From contig CAZZMD010000010.1 of the NCBI GenBank assembly GCA_964655355.1, positions 1 through 64,000 on the forward strand: a stretch of 64,000 bases of DNA. Reading direction: 5' to 3'. Position numbers and translations under genes: made by a program. This document shows positions 19,135 to 28,093 of the stretch, in pieces (position 1 is the stretch's first letter; each line of letters opens with the position of its first letter). Below the pieces are notes generated by a model. It made no database searches, was not told where the DNA came from, and saw only the letters and a list, made by a program, of their open reading frames with translations. The DNA comes from CALGDE01 sp964655355 (GTDB lineage: Bacteria > Cyanobacteriota > Cyanobacteriia > CACIAM-69d).

Positions 19135-19981
19135 GGTTTGTGGCGTCGGGGTCGCGTTCCCCGTTCCTAGACATCAATCTAGACACCAACGAGGCGCCAA
19201 ATATTTCTGGGGCGTCAAATATTTCTAGACATCAAAAAGCGCGCCGGCGACTTTCCATGTTTCGTCTCGGCACGCTCTTTGATTTGCTCCTCACACACGA
19301 TTTGAATATAGCGGAAAAAGTTGAGCGTGTCACTGTTCTTCGAGAATGATTTTTAAAATGATTGTTGGGCTTTGATTCTCGGTAGGCCGCTCTGGATAGG
19401 GCGATCGCGCTGTTAACCCCCTACCCATCCCACGCCAAAGGACCAACAACTCGTTACAATTTTGCTACAAACCCCTTAATTTGCAGCGCGTCGCCTTTCC
19501 AAGGATGCTCAGAACCAGCTCGAGCACATTAATTGGAGCCAGGTCATCGGGATGCGCAATATCAGTGCCCATCAATACGATCGCCTTGACCTCGACTTTG
19601 TTTGGAGCGCGGCTATCGAAGCACTGCCCCAGCTGACTCAGCTGACTCAGCAAATCACGCCATACGTTTGATAAGCCAAACCCTAAGAACGAACGCTAAA
19701 TCGGGCGATCGCCACTGAGCAATTGAGCCACCCTGGTCATGGGCATCCTCTCCTCCAGAGCCCAGTCAACACACCACCTGACGCAGCTGATATAGGCGTG
19801 GAAGGTGATGGGGCTGGTGGCGATCGCGTGGGTCCAGTTGGGGTCATACCAGCCGGGATTTTGGATTTGAATGTAGCATTTGAGTGCAGGAAGGGCCGTC
19901 TATCCACTCTCTAGCGATAGAGCCCAAAACCGAACTCGTGGAAAAATATCGCCCCTCGCAAAACCAATGAAAATGCGGGGT
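19135..19981. other. Gene-poor region with decayed accessory genes
   Basis: This stretch has no intact recognisable gene. It contains the truncated HepT frame (listed separately). On the minus strand, at about 19708-19895, there is a short open stretch reading NPGWYDPNWTHAIATSPITF and ending QLLSGDRPI; I do not recognise it and it has no good start. The 19135-19350 part has a short open frame ending in EKVERVTVLRE, also unassigned. It looks like a graveyard next to the integration site. Confidence 0.5.
19480..19671 (+). pseudogene. Truncated HepT-family (DUF86) RNase toxin, C-terminal remnant
   Basis: The frame from 19480 to the TGA at 19669-19671 translates as a HepT C-terminal half: AARRLSKDAQNQLEHINWSQ, then VIGMRNISAHQYDRLDLDFV, then VWSAAIEALPQL. 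The HepT catalytic signature R-N-x-x-x-H-x-Y is kept (RNISAHQY). A stop codon directly precedes this stretch, and the N-terminal half and the MntA nucleotidyltransferase antitoxin are not found. HepT is the RNase toxin of HepT/MntA modules, neutralised by AMPylation. Here it is a broken remnant beside the attachment site. Confidence 0.7.
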
Positions 19982-20033
19982 TTGAGATGGGCGATACTGG
20001 ATTTGAACCAGTGACCTCTTCCGTGTGAAGGAA
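19982..20033. repeat. attL: duplicated 3' half of tRNA-Val
   Basis: 52 bases identical to 36296-36347. They contain the anticodon arm, variable loop, T arm and acceptor 3' strand of tRNA-Val but lack the D arm and the 5' acceptor strand, so this copy is not a functional tRNA. It is the classic product of integration into a tRNA 3' end. Confidence 0.93.
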
Positions 20034-20270
20034 TAAGTAGACCCAGCGTTTATGCGTCCTTGAGAGTATTTAGTAGCAACAAACTATCCCAATACTATCT
20101 CAAGCCAAAAAAGGTGTCTATTTTGCCTCGAAAATGACCACAAAAAAATGACAGTGATCAAAATCACATGGACCTGATCACCGCCTTAACTGTCACACCT
20201 GTCGCTGAATCGCTCCGGGTGGAACTGAACGCTGAATTAGTTGATCGGTTTCAAACCGGGAAACTCAAGG
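20034..20270. other. Left-end non-coding region of the element
   Basis: The 237 bases between attL and the first gene are AT-rich with A-tracts. They contain a GTGA-N6-TCAC inverted repeat (20154-20167), similar to a CRP-type site, in which AGTGATCAAAATCACA has near-perfect symmetry. No ORF is convincing. The region may carry integrase or excisionase sites for the left end. Confidence 0.45.
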
Positions 20271-22712
20271 CTACTCCTCACCACCAGGCAAGAAATCGAG
20301 CAACGATAGGTCACTACCCCGTGATGCCTGTCGGGCTGCCTGGTCCTCCTGTTGCTTCTGTACCCGCTCCTGTTCAGCGGCATTCTGAAGATTCCCGAAG
20401 TTTGTCCCCATCTCCCTCGCCTCATCGTCAACGCCGATAATCTCACCCATTACGGTAGACCCCAGATCTGGTATCTCGGTGGCGTTATTGATGAAATTGA
20501 ACAATCCAGCCCCTCTACCGGTCTGCGCCCTCGTATTGGTAGGCATAAACGAGTATGAGCCTTGTTGGACTACTCGACTATTTAATAGAGCGTTACCGAT
20601 CCGACCGGTATTGTTAGCTGCCGTCTCAATTGCGCCGGTTACCCCGTCGAACATGTTTCTAACTGAGTAAATAACGTTTGATGCAGCGGTAACAATACGA
20701 GACCAGCTATTGATTTTAATTAGTACCTGCTGCCACAACTCTTCCCCCAACAAGTCATTCATCAAACCATTAAAGCCCTGACCCACTAATTCGTTAACAT
20801 CAATGGGGGGGGTTTCATCAGGGTCAACACCGAAGAACTTGCGCTGTATTACCTGAATAGTTAGCGACATAAAATCACCAGCCGACTCAAGCAAGTTGCG
20901 AGACAACATCATTGCATTGTGAAGCAGTAACACCGTATTAAGGGCATTCAACACCTGTGACACTAAAGATGTGCGCCACATATTAGATAAACGTCCAGCA
21001 ATACCAATCTTTTTGCCGAATTTAGATTTAATCTGTGGACCTAGCTTTTCACTATTCTCAGTTACCCCCTTTTGAATGCGCTTCAACGCATCATTGGTGG
21101 GCTTTAAGTTGGGTGATGGACGCTTAAGTAAGTCATTCAGTCGGGTTGTCATTCCCTGCTGGTTTTTCAGTGCCTGACCAACGTTGGTAGTTAACCTTGA
21201 CATTTGAGAGGGCAAGCCGCTAAGTCGACTTAGTAGCGGACGAATGCCAGCCAGCACAGCAACAGAAACAGCCGCGGCAATAGCTTTAGTGTCGACATCA
21301 ATATCCAGGTTGCCCTGTAATTCTTTCAAGCCGCTATTTAATGCAGCCTGTAAACGTCCCTCCACTCCCCTAATGTCATTCTGCAACCCAGCTTCTACAC
21401 CTTTGAGGGCTGATTGTGTCTGGGGAAATTGTCTTCCTAGCTGTCCATCAATTGCCTGCTTGATGGAATTAAGCTGACTTTGCAGGCTGTTTCTAATGGA
21501 AGTAATAGCAGGTTGAATGCCTGCTACTTCATTAGTTGTGTGTGCGTTGATTCGCTGCTGAGAACCAGAGATATCTTGTCTGATAGCACCCTGGTTAGAG
21601 ATTACCTTTGCAATCTGTTGCGTTAGTCCTGCCACTTCTTCTCTGATCCTTCTAGTCAGGTCTTGTCTTACTTGATTGATTCTATTTCTGTTTTCTAAAG
21701 CAACTTTATTGGTGCTTTGAATTGCTGTAGATGTTGCCCTGAAATAGTCTTGGATTAAATTGCTAAGCCTCTTATCCTCACGTTCACTGGCACTCTTCAC
21801 AAACTCAATTGCACCCTGATTAATCTCAGTCCTGGATTCGTTAGCTTCGGCTTTAGTTCGATTACGCAATACCTGAGTGGTAAGCCTAGTAATAACCTGA
21901 TCAGTGCTTGCAATATCTTTCTGTAAAAATGCAATTTGCTGTTGCAGCTTATTGATAATCGCTTGAGTCGCAAATGTTTCCAGAATTGAAAGAATATTGG
22001 TTGCAATACCTAGTGCTCTCGCTCCAACACTTAAAGCCTTTCGCAGTGGTCCGGGAATACGTTGATATAGCTTCCTTGCGCTATTAGCAGTGTTTAAGGC
22101 AGCCTTACCAATTCGAGTATTTCCAATCACACGCTTAGACAATTGTCCAAGGTCAACATTAAATCGATTGATCTGTTTGCCAATACGGCTAAACCGACCA
22201 TTGACCTGCTTAGCGTCAGCCTTGGTGGCTACTCGCTTAATTGCTTCCTGCCCTGTGTTCTGAGCTTTCTTTCCTGTTAGTTGTGCGATCTTTGCTTCGA
22301 TTTCAGCTTCACTAGCAACCTTGCGAGCGCCATTAGCAATTTCGCGTGTTTTGTCTACCTGGCTTGCAAGGGCATTGGCTCTGCCCCTGGCATCAAATGC
22401 ATTTTTATCAGCCCTTAGGGCTACATCTCTAATATCGTTGTCTTGTTTAAATAGCTTTTCCAGGCTTGCTCTCTGCCTGGCAATTTCAGGGCTTTTTTGA
22501 ATAGCAATACCAAAACTACCCAACACAGCCAAACCAATAGCCCCTTGATTTTTAATGTCACCAAGAACCCAATCTAAGACATTCTTTCTGGTTGGGGGTT
22601 TCCCGTATTGTCCGATTAGCTCTACGAGTTCATCAATTCTTGTGTCGAGCAAAGATAAGTTGGATTCAATCTGAGCTAATCGTTGACTTATTTGATCACA
22701 TGATATTGACAT
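20271..22712 (-). CDS. Large coiled-coil protein of the element (structural candidate)
   Basis: An 813-residue protein I do not recognise. Residues about 1-560 are dominated by Gln/Asn/Ala-rich amphipathic helices with long coiled-coil character, for example IINKLQQQIAFLQKDIASTD and runs of QLNSIKQAIDGQLG type. A more hydrophobic helical part (about 600-700) follows, and the tail is Gln-rich, ending in LLDFLPGGEE. It starts at the very codon overlapping the upstream gene's stop (TAATG), so it is translationally coupled to the 228-residue protein. By length and coiled-coil content it could be a fibre, scaffold or tape-measure-like protein. This is inference from shape only; no domain is identified. 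Confidence 0.7.
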   Translation of the reverse strand: MSISCDQISQRLAQIESNLSLLDTRIDELVELIGQYGKPPTRKNVLDWVLGDIKNQGAIGLAVLGSFGIAIQKSPEIARQRASLEKLFKQDNDIRDVALRADKNAFDARGRANALASQVDKTREIANGARKVASEAEIEAKIAQLTGKKAQNTGQEAIKRVATKADAKQVNGRFSRIGKQINRFNVDLGQLSKRVIGNTRIGKAALNTANSARKLYQRIPGPLRKALSVGARALGIATNILSILETFATQAIINKLQQQIAFLQKDIASTDQVITRLTTQVLRNRTKAEANESRTEINQGAIEFVKSASEREDKRLSNLIQDYFRATSTAIQSTNKVALENRNRINQVRQDLTRRIREEVAGLTQQIAKVISNQGAIRQDISGSQQRINAHTTNEVAGIQPAITSIRNSLQSQLNSIKQAIDGQLGRQFPQTQSALKGVEAGLQNDIRGVEGRLQAALNSGLKELQGNLDIDVDTKAIAAAVSVAVLAGIRPLLSRLSGLPSQMSRLTTNVGQALKNQQGMTTRLNDLLKRPSPNLKPTNDALKRIQKGVTENSEKLGPQIKSKFGKKIGIAGRLSNMWRTSLVSQVLNALNTVLLLHNAMMLSRNLLESAGDFMSLTIQVIQRKFFGVDPDETPPIDVNELVGQGFNGLMNDLLGEELWQQVLIKINSWSRIVTAASNVIYSVRNMFDGVTGAIETAANNTGRIGNALLNSRVVQQGSYSFMPTNTRAQTGRGAGLFNFINNATEIPDLGSTVMGEIIGVDDEAREMGTNFGNLQNAAEQERVQKQQEDQAARQASRGSDLSLLDFLPGGEE

Positions 22713-23398
22713 TACTGACTAGCCCTTAATGATTGACTTATTTTTTGAATATTTCTTGCTTGTCGACTAATTTGCTGACTGTAGTCCCTAAGTATTCCAC
22801 TCATTTCTTCACAATCGATACAACACCATCCACTGCTTAGATCTCCACAGGTTATCTCCCTTTCAGGATGACAAAGTGCAGGGGGTAGCCATTCCATTTC
22901 AAAGTCTGATGATGGTGGCAACGTTTCCATCCATGGTGTTTCTACCCCCTGTTGAATATCTGGATAACCGAGGGCAAGTGGTGCCGACTCAGGAAGGATG
23001 AAACCTGTATATCGGTATTCAGTTCGATATTCGGTTTCGTAAACCTCATAGGGAATACAACGCGCCCAAATGTCGAAGGTTACACCATCAGAGGGTTTAA
23101 CTAGCGACCAGCCGTTGTCGTACCAGATTTGTCTATTGTTGCGATTGCCAAACTCTTCACAGGCCTCAGCGCAAGGTAAACCGTATCGACTACCAGGGAC
23201 TCGATTACGGCTGCAACTAAAGTCTTGCGATACCAGCGTTTCGCCTACCTCAACCTGCCTTGACTCGGCTTGTGTATTCCACACCCCAAGCAATGGACCG
23301 TTTTGCCACTGCTCAGGATTGATCGCCCAAGTTCTTGTAGTTTGCCCTTGAAACCTGGCAACTAAAGCGCCCGCAAAGTATGGGGTCCCTCCACTCAT
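22712..23398 (-). CDS. Cysteine-rich unknown protein of the element
   Basis: A 228-residue protein of unknown family. It contains at least nine cysteines, including CHPEREITC and CCIDCEE, plus aromatic-rich beta-prone stretches such as YETEYRTEYRYTGFILP. There is no signal peptide. A GGTGA ribosome site precedes the ATG at 23398. Its stop overlaps the start of the 813-residue coiled-coil gene (TAATG), so the two are probably made in fixed ratio and may be partners. A cysteine pattern of this kind suggests metal binding or disulfides in an extracellular particle; neither can be proven here. Confidence 0.7.
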   Translation of the reverse strand: MSGGTPYFAGALVARFQGQTTRTWAINPEQWQNGPLLGVWNTQAESRQVEVGETLVSQDFSCSRNRVPGSRYGLPCAEACEEFGNRNNRQIWYDNGWSLVKPSDGVTFDIWARCIPYEVYETEYRTEYRYTGFILPESAPLALGYPDIQQGVETPWMETLPPSSDFEMEWLPPALCHPEREITCGDLSSGWCCIDCEEMSGILRDYSQQISRQARNIQKISQSLRASQ

Positions 23399-23474
23399 CT
23401 ACTTTCACCAATTAAGTAAGCAGGATTGAAAGAAAAATTAAAACAATCAATCAATCAATCCTTTTGTTGGCTCC

Positions 23475-23849
23475 TTAGGTTGTCGGAGTCACAAAGTTGT
23501 TAGGGCTCAACTCAACCGCTTCAGATGGGCGATAGAGGTTAATCGTCGCTGTGAAGTTGTCAAAGTCGAACTGATTCCCGTCGTTGTCAAACTGGACATC
23601 ATTGGTCCCTCGTTCAATCAACCCAGTGACAGAGATATTAAAATCAGCCTCACGATTGGCAACGGGATAGGCTAACGCAATTTGCTTCACAAGGGCGGCG
23701 GCAATGGCGTCGGCTTTATCGCGGTTATCAACAGACACTCCTAATTCATCTAGTAGCTCCCAAGGAATTAGCAATCCCCCAGCTTCTACTGTGGCGGGAT
23801 TCAGTCCGTCGACGGTATTGAATTTGTCGGCAATAGTAGGCTCAGTCAC
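23475..23849 (-). CDS. Small unknown element protein
   Basis: A 124-residue acidic protein with no recognised domain. The GTG start at 23849 is preceded by GAGG at a suitable distance. The N-terminal half includes GGLLIPWELLDELGVSVDNR and a helix; the C-terminal half has alternating beta-like segments (FNISVTGLIERGTNDV, FDFDNFTATINLYRP). It lies between the spike-like 407-residue gene and the cysteine-rich gene, in the same direction with gaps of 56 and 76 bases, so it is probably part of one transcript and one structure. Function unknown. Confidence 0.65.
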   Translation of the reverse strand: MTEPTIADKFNTVDGLNPATVEAGGLLIPWELLDELGVSVDNRDKADAIAAALVKQIALAYPVANREADFNISVTGLIERGTNDVQFDNDGNQFDFDNFTATINLYRPSEAVELSPNNFVTPTT

Positions 23850-23905
23850 TGTTTTTTACCTCAGTTTATTTCCAATGTAGTCAATTTAAATTCTACTTTA
23901 ACTAG

Positions 23906-25129
23906 TTAATTTGCAAGAACAATTTCACCCCCAAAAATCACCTCAGAACCTGACAGATTGTTCCCACCGCTGGAGTCGGGACCTGTTATGCGAATCCGCA
24001 CAAATCGATAAGGGGAAGGTCTAGCCGTCAGCGATCGAATTGTTGACCAACTCCCTGCCGTGTTAGGGAGAAAGTTTGGATCATTAATACTTGCCACTTC
24101 AGTCCATGCGGCGCTCGCCAGATCAGCACCATCACCTGCCTCTACAACGAATTGCTGAAGTCGAATCCCTGCAAAGCCCGAAATGTGTTGATAGGCAAAT
24201 GCATTCAAATTAACGCGTGTCCCATTCCCACTGGGATCAAAATCAAAGGCCAGCCAGCCCCCAGGAGTATTGTCAGCATCAAAGCGATTTAAGTTGCGAT
24301 CGGCTGCAAAGTTTAGGTTTGTAGGGCTAGTGCTTGAGGATGAAGCTGCACAGCGCACCCCATCCAAGGGATTAGACCAAGTGGTGTCGCCAAGGTTGGT
24401 ACCAAACAAATAAAAGATATCTTCAGGCAGCGTTGTTGCTGGGTCGGATCCTGAAATATCTACAACATTTGAATTCACTGGGACGACAATACCTGGGGTG
24501 CCTGACGGATGTAGATAGTACTTCCAGCTACTCCCATTAGAAGCAAGCAATAGAGAAACATCGTCAGGGATGATTATCTCCCCTGGAATATCGGTGATAG
24601 ATACAGTCGTTTCGGTGTTATTGAAAATGATCAAATCGCCACCAGAGCCATGAGGCGGAAGGACAATATCAGTAGCTCCAGGAACTAGCCATAGCCGATC
24701 ACCAAATGCGGCATTAGTGGTGGGTACATCAATGATGGTCCAAGGATCAACACCTGCCGCTGGTGAAGGACCAGGACTAGGTGAGGGACCAGGACCAGGA
24801 CTGGATGAACCACCTTCATTGACAAAAGTATTGGGGTCTAATTGATTAATTCCAAATTCGCTATAAAAGTAAGTTGTCCACCCAGTCCTTAAAAAGCTCC
24901 CTGTACCACTATTTACTTCTTGGGCGGGATTTGTATACAAAGACATCGCAGACGTACTAAAGTCAAAGACTCTTTCTGTGGGTACATTTTGCTGCAACCG
25001 AAATAATAGAGCGCGATAGAAATTTTCTGTCGTGGGTTCTTCGCTAACAGGGAACCCTAAGCCTGTCCAGGTGAATGTTATTCCTGTGTCATCTATTACA
25101 GCATCAGGGAAGAATGTGGCTAAGTTCAT
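23906..25129 (-). CDS. Spike/adhesin-like protein with C-terminal discoidin-like domain
   Basis: A 407-residue protein in three parts. Part one is an N-terminal globular region (about 1-108). A Ser/Pro/Gly linker with SSSPGPGPSPSPGPSP follows (about 108-125). Part two is a beta-rich segment (about 126-210; GDRLWLVPGATDIVLP, then LIIFNNTETTVSI), similar in feel to phage receptor-binding proteins. Part three is a C-terminal region (about 255-405) with the layout of an F5/8 type C (discoidin) sugar-binding domain: GGWLAFDFDPSG, LQQFVVEAGDGAD, WTEVASI, YRFVRIRI. The likely role is attachment to a glycan-coated surface. It is the first gene of the leftward block, 60 bases from the divergent gene. 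The family call is by pattern, not alignment. Confidence 0.65.
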   Translation of the reverse strand: MNLATFFPDAVIDDTGITFTWTGLGFPVSEEPTTENFYRALLFRLQQNVPTERVFDFSTSAMSLYTNPAQEVNSGTGSFLRTGWTTYFYSEFGINQLDPNTFVNEGGSSSPGPGPSPSPGPSPAAGVDPWTIIDVPTTNAAFGDRLWLVPGATDIVLPPHGSGGDLIIFNNTETTVSITDIPGEIIIPDDVSLLLASNGSSWKYYLHPSGTPGIVVPVNSNVVDISGSDPATTLPEDIFYLFGTNLGDTTWSNPLDGVRCAASSSSTSPTNLNFAADRNLNRFDADNTPGGWLAFDFDPSGNGTRVNLNAFAYQHISGFAGIRLQQFVVEAGDGADLASAAWTEVASINDPNFLPNTAGSWSTIRSLTARPSPYRFVRIRITGPDSSGGNNLSGSEVIFGGEIVLAN

Positions 25130-25189
25130 AGGGCTTTATCGGGGGGTCAATTAAACTATAGCTGTAATCAGTTTGTAGACACTAACCTC
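25130..25189. promoter_or_regulatory. Divergent promoter region between the two structural-like blocks
   Basis: Only 60 bases separate the ATGs of the leftward 407-residue gene and the rightward 277-residue gene. They include the AT-rich core TTAAACTATAGC, readable as a -10-like element on either strand, and TTGACC on the minus strand. It must contain at least one promoter if both blocks are expressed together late in the element's cycle. Confidence 0.5.
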
Positions 25190-26023
25190 ATGTCCCTCCC
25201 TCAGAATTTTTCACCCACTGAACACTTACAAGATGCAATTAAACGAGTCTATAACAAGCTAGTGATTGCACACTTTCGAGACCTGGGAGACGAAGACTGG
25301 GATCCGAATATCACCACACCACGATCCAGCGCTCGCCTAGCTTGCACCCATCAGGAGCGGGACTCAATCCACGAAACCCTAGCTAGGATGCAACTATTTC
25401 AACAGTTAGTAGACAGTGGAGTTGGTGGTGAGTTTCCTTTTTACAGTATTCCAATTGAGGAATATCAAGCTGTTGTTAAATTTCAACCACAAGTGGTTTT
25501 GCTATTTCAACAAAGAATTCAGGATGTAAGGGCTGGTGAATATCCTATCCAGGGAAGAATAACTGTAAGAATACTAGAAGACCCTAAGACAATTACCGAA
25601 ACTTCCTTGAAGACTTTAGCCAATAAAATCAAAAACACTTTCGGGCAAGGAAATGGAAAGACTTGGCGAAAAGGCAAGAAAATGATTGCTTACAAAGACA
25701 CCACAACAGGACATCAATTTCAGGTTCTTTGTCGCAGCAGAGCCGAAGGGGAGGGGCTAATAAGAGATGTGATGCAATTGGTAGGGGAAACGCCTGACTG
25801 GTCAAAGTCAAAGTTTAAAGAAACAAAGGATGAAGGCAAGGCTTACCCAAGAAACCCAGGGACTCAGGTGCTTCTAGGGAAATCTAGAAAAAAACCACGT
25901 AAGCGACCTGAGGTTACTGTTTATTTTCGGGCTGCGTATATTCATATCCATGGAATCAAAGCCCCTATTTACTTATTCGACAGTTCAGGCGCATTTCCAA
26001 ATGCACTTGCAAGGAGCTATTGA
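25190..26023 (+). CDS. Basic unknown protein of the element
   Basis: A 277-residue protein without a recognisable domain. The N-terminal ~130 residues look helical (LARMQLFQQLVDSG, VVLLFQQRIQDVRAG). The central part is Lys-rich (NGKTWRKGKKMIAYKDTTTG), and a second basic cluster (GKSRKKPRKRPEVTVYFRA) precedes a C-terminal beta-like end. The basic clusters suggest nucleic-acid contact, which would suit a genome-associated or packaging protein, but that is inference. It is the first gene of the rightward block, which continues with the two paralogous ~180-residue proteins after a 120-base gap. Confidence 0.65.
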   Translation: MSLPQNFSPTEHLQDAIKRVYNKLVIAHFRDLGDEDWDPNITTPRSSARLACTHQERDSIHETLARMQLFQQLVDSGVGGEFPFYSIPIEEYQAVVKFQPQVVLLFQQRIQDVRAGEYPIQGRITVRILEDPKTITETSLKTLANKIKNTFGQGNGKTWRKGKKMIAYKDTTTGHQFQVLCRSRAEGEGLIRDVMQLVGETPDWSKSKFKETKDEGKAYPRNPGTQVLLGKSRKKPRKRPEVTVYFRAAYIHIHGIKAPIYLFDSSGAFPNALARSY

Positions 26024-26143
26024 ATTGAGGTCTTTCTAGATCTCTAGAAATTAGTAAAAACCCTTAAGGGTTCCAGCGACTTCTACTGATTGCAATTGGC
26101 GTTATTACTGGTCTAGGTTGTTAGAAAGAATTTGGAAAAATAT

Positions 26144-26683
26144 ATGAGTCGACCACGGGATTCAGTAATCCTAGAAAGTGCCAAGTACGTAGAAGCAATT
26201 GACAAACTACGGACTCATCTTTCATCCCGCCAGTTCACTCGCCTAACTGCGGGCGATCCCGTCAATCGCCGGGGTAACGTGAAGTTGTTTGTTGACCCGT
26301 TTGGCATTGACTTGGACGTAACCCAAAAGGCGCAAGCATTTGCAACCACCCGAGCTTGGGCCGGACGTGGATCTGTAGCCACTGGGCGTGTTGATGAAAT
26401 TGCTAACGCTGGAACCGATAGCCTCTTGCGGTTGGACGACTTCAGTCCGGCTCGTATTGTGTGGGGAATCCTTAAGGCGAATCCGAATCGTGTGGTTCCT
26501 GACTCCACTGGGATTGCCTACATCGATTACGTCGATGAAACCAACTCGATTCCCTTTGGTAAAAACGGCGCAACTGATACCTACGCAGATGCTGTAGACG
26601 CTATCCGTACCACCTCTGCTACTGCCTTTACCAATGCGATTGTGAACTTCCAGCCAGAAGAATTTGGGCGAGCCTGGAGTTAA
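26144..26683 (+). CDS. Element protein A of a tandem paralogous pair (candidate coat protein)
   Basis: A 179-residue protein of unknown family, starting at the ATG at 26144 (MSRPRDSVILESAKYV); a TTG 12 bases upstream is possible. Its C-terminal half aligns by eye with the next gene product. Shared features are G-T-x, F-x-PAR, TGIAYIDY against TGLQYIDY, and SIPFGKNGATDTYADAVDAI against SVPFGGSTATETESEAFAAI, followed by RT in both. Alternating hydrophobic and Thr/Ser stretches suggest beta structure. Two adjacent, related, small, abundant-type proteins in a virus-like element would suit paired major capsid proteins, but no structural evidence is available here. Confidence 0.7.
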   Translation: MSRPRDSVILESAKYVEAIDKLRTHLSSRQFTRLTAGDPVNRRGNVKLFVDPFGIDLDVTQKAQAFATTRAWAGRGSVATGRVDEIANAGTDSLLRLDDFSPARIVWGILKANPNRVVPDSTGIAYIDYVDETNSIPFGKNGATDTYADAVDAIRTTSATAFTNAIVNFQPEEFGRAWS

Positions 26684-26732
26684 TTCAACAAGTTGATTGA
26701 TCGAAGTAATTAGAAAATTTGAGGATTAAATT

Positions 26733-27269
26733 ATGGGACGGCGACGCGGTAAATATTCACGCATTTTTCAAGCGGCTCGACTTCAACAGGCTCGAACGCA
26801 ACTGATCGACTATCAGACCAACGCAGCTTCACGACCGGCAAAAACCGGAGCAGTAGAAAACCGACCGGATTCTATCGACCTAGCGATTGATACCCCGTTT
26901 AATGTTGACCTGGCAGCAGATCAGTACATTGCATCATCTGCTTTTGTAACCGCATGGTCTGCCAACCAAGCGAGTATGGGCGGTCGAGTTGTTGAAGAGG
27001 AAACCGTCGTAGGAGCCGGCACTAAAATTGCCATTCTAGGATTCGCACCGGCTCGGGCATCCTTTACTACTGGGAAAAGTGCTACCGGAACCCGCCAAAC
27101 TTCGGAGCGTACCGGGTTGCAATACATTGATTACGGCGGAAGCTCTCTATCTGTGCCGTTTGGCGGTTCTACTGCTACTGAAACGGAATCTGAAGCGTTT
27201 GCTGCAATTCGTACTGCCTTTGGCAATGCGCAAGGCACTTCTATTAGCTGGATTCGGGAGATTAGCTAG
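26733..27269 (+). CDS. Element protein B of a tandem paralogous pair (candidate coat protein)
   Basis: A 178-residue protein related to the preceding gene product, most clearly over its last 90 residues (GAGTKIAILGFAPARASF, TGLQYIDYGG, SVPFGGSTATETESEAFAAI). Its N-terminus differs: a basic stretch MGRRRGKYSRIFQAARLQQA, which could bind nucleic acid or membrane phosphates. A GAGG ribosome site lies 8 bases before the ATG. Its stop codon abuts the next start (TAGATG), giving a tight operon. Gene duplication followed by divergence is clear from sequence; the role as coat protein is a hypothesis. Confidence 0.7.
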   Translation: MGRRRGKYSRIFQAARLQQARTQLIDYQTNAASRPAKTGAVENRPDSIDLAIDTPFNVDLAADQYIASSAFVTAWSANQASMGGRVVEEETVVGAGTKIAILGFAPARASFTTGKSATGTRQTSERTGLQYIDYGGSSLSVPFGGSTATETESEAFAAIRTAFGNAQGTSISWIREIS

Positions 27270-27578
27270 ATGACTGTCACCGTTGACCCTGCCTTAGTTT
27301 TAGGTACCTGCCTAAAAGAGATTGATGGCATGACCGAAACTGAAAAAGCACTAGAGATTGAATTCCTGGGCTTACGCCAACAATGGATAAATGATCTCTG
27401 CGCTGGCAGGGTTAGCGCTTCTGAAGTCTTGGAAGTCATCGAATACACAGGCATTAGCCCTGAGGATTACGTTGATGCTGTAGAACAAAACATCGAAGCC
27501 CTGGAAAAAGGGAGGGTTGAATTAAACGATCAGCCCATGGTTTTAACTCCCAAAAACTCACCTAGATACTTTTACTAA
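27270..27578 (+). CDS. Small acidic helical protein of the element
   Basis: A 102-residue protein, largely helical and acidic (MTETEKALEIEFLGLRQQWI, then VSASEVLEVIEYTG and YVDAVEQNIEALEKGR). Its start follows immediately on the stop of paralog B, and its stop overlaps the next start by one base (TAATG). No family is recognised. The pattern of short amphipathic helices could be a chaperone, assembly factor or small regulator of the block; none can be chosen from sequence. Confidence 0.65.
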   Translation: MTVTVDPALVLGTCLKEIDGMTETEKALEIEFLGLRQQWINDLCAGRVSASEVLEVIEYTGISPEDYVDAVEQNIEALEKGRVELNDQPMVLTPKNSPRYFY

Positions 27579-28093
27579 TGGATAGATATCCTTCCACAAT
27601 TGAAAACCAGTCGAACTGGTCTTTTGTGTGGGAAGGCTCCGAGGTTATTAGGGGGGAGTCTAGGCAGTATGTCCCTGGTTACACTACGATTACTGTTCCA
27701 GGGCTCTACGAAACGCAAGCGGTTGTAGTAATGATTGCTGCCCCTGCTAGAGCCAATTGGCGACTAGGGGGGTACATGCGTGCGAAAGCGTCCATCTCCT
27801 TTGCTGGTGTTGGCAATGTCGAAACAAATGGACTATTTTGCCCGGTTAATCGACCAATCTTGCATTTAATGCCAGGATTCCCTAGCGGCTACTCTTTCGA
27901 GTTTTCAATCCCCAACTACATCAGAGAAGTTGTAATAAGGATGTGGAGGTACAGTCGCAAGCTTGAAACGCTTCAAGAGATTCGAGACAGAGAGCGCCAC
28001 ACAGAGACTCGGATGTGGTTGCAAGAAATGCAGTTTGACCTTGAATCCGAGTTAAACAATTTAAACTTCACTCCACAAGAGCCCCCGCCATAA
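27578..28093 (+). CDS. Unknown element protein, beta-rich with helical C-terminus
   Basis: A 171-residue protein without a known domain. The first ~120 residues have alternating beta-type strands (SNWSFVWEG, YTTITVPGLYETQAVVVMI, ASISFAGVGNV) and end in FSIPNYIREVVIRMWRY. The last 45 residues are a charged helix (QEIRDRERHTETRMWLQEM). Start and stop each overlap the neighbouring gene by one base. A jelly-roll-like fold followed by a helix would fit a minor structural protein, but this is only a reading of secondary-structure propensity. Confidence 0.65.
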   Translation: MDRYPSTIENQSNWSFVWEGSEVIRGESRQYVPGYTTITVPGLYETQAVVVMIAAPARANWRLGGYMRAKASISFAGVGNVETNGLFCPVNRPILHLMPGFPSGYSFEFSIPNYIREVVIRMWRYSRKLETLQEIRDRERHTETRMWLQEMQFDLESELNNLNFTPQEPPP

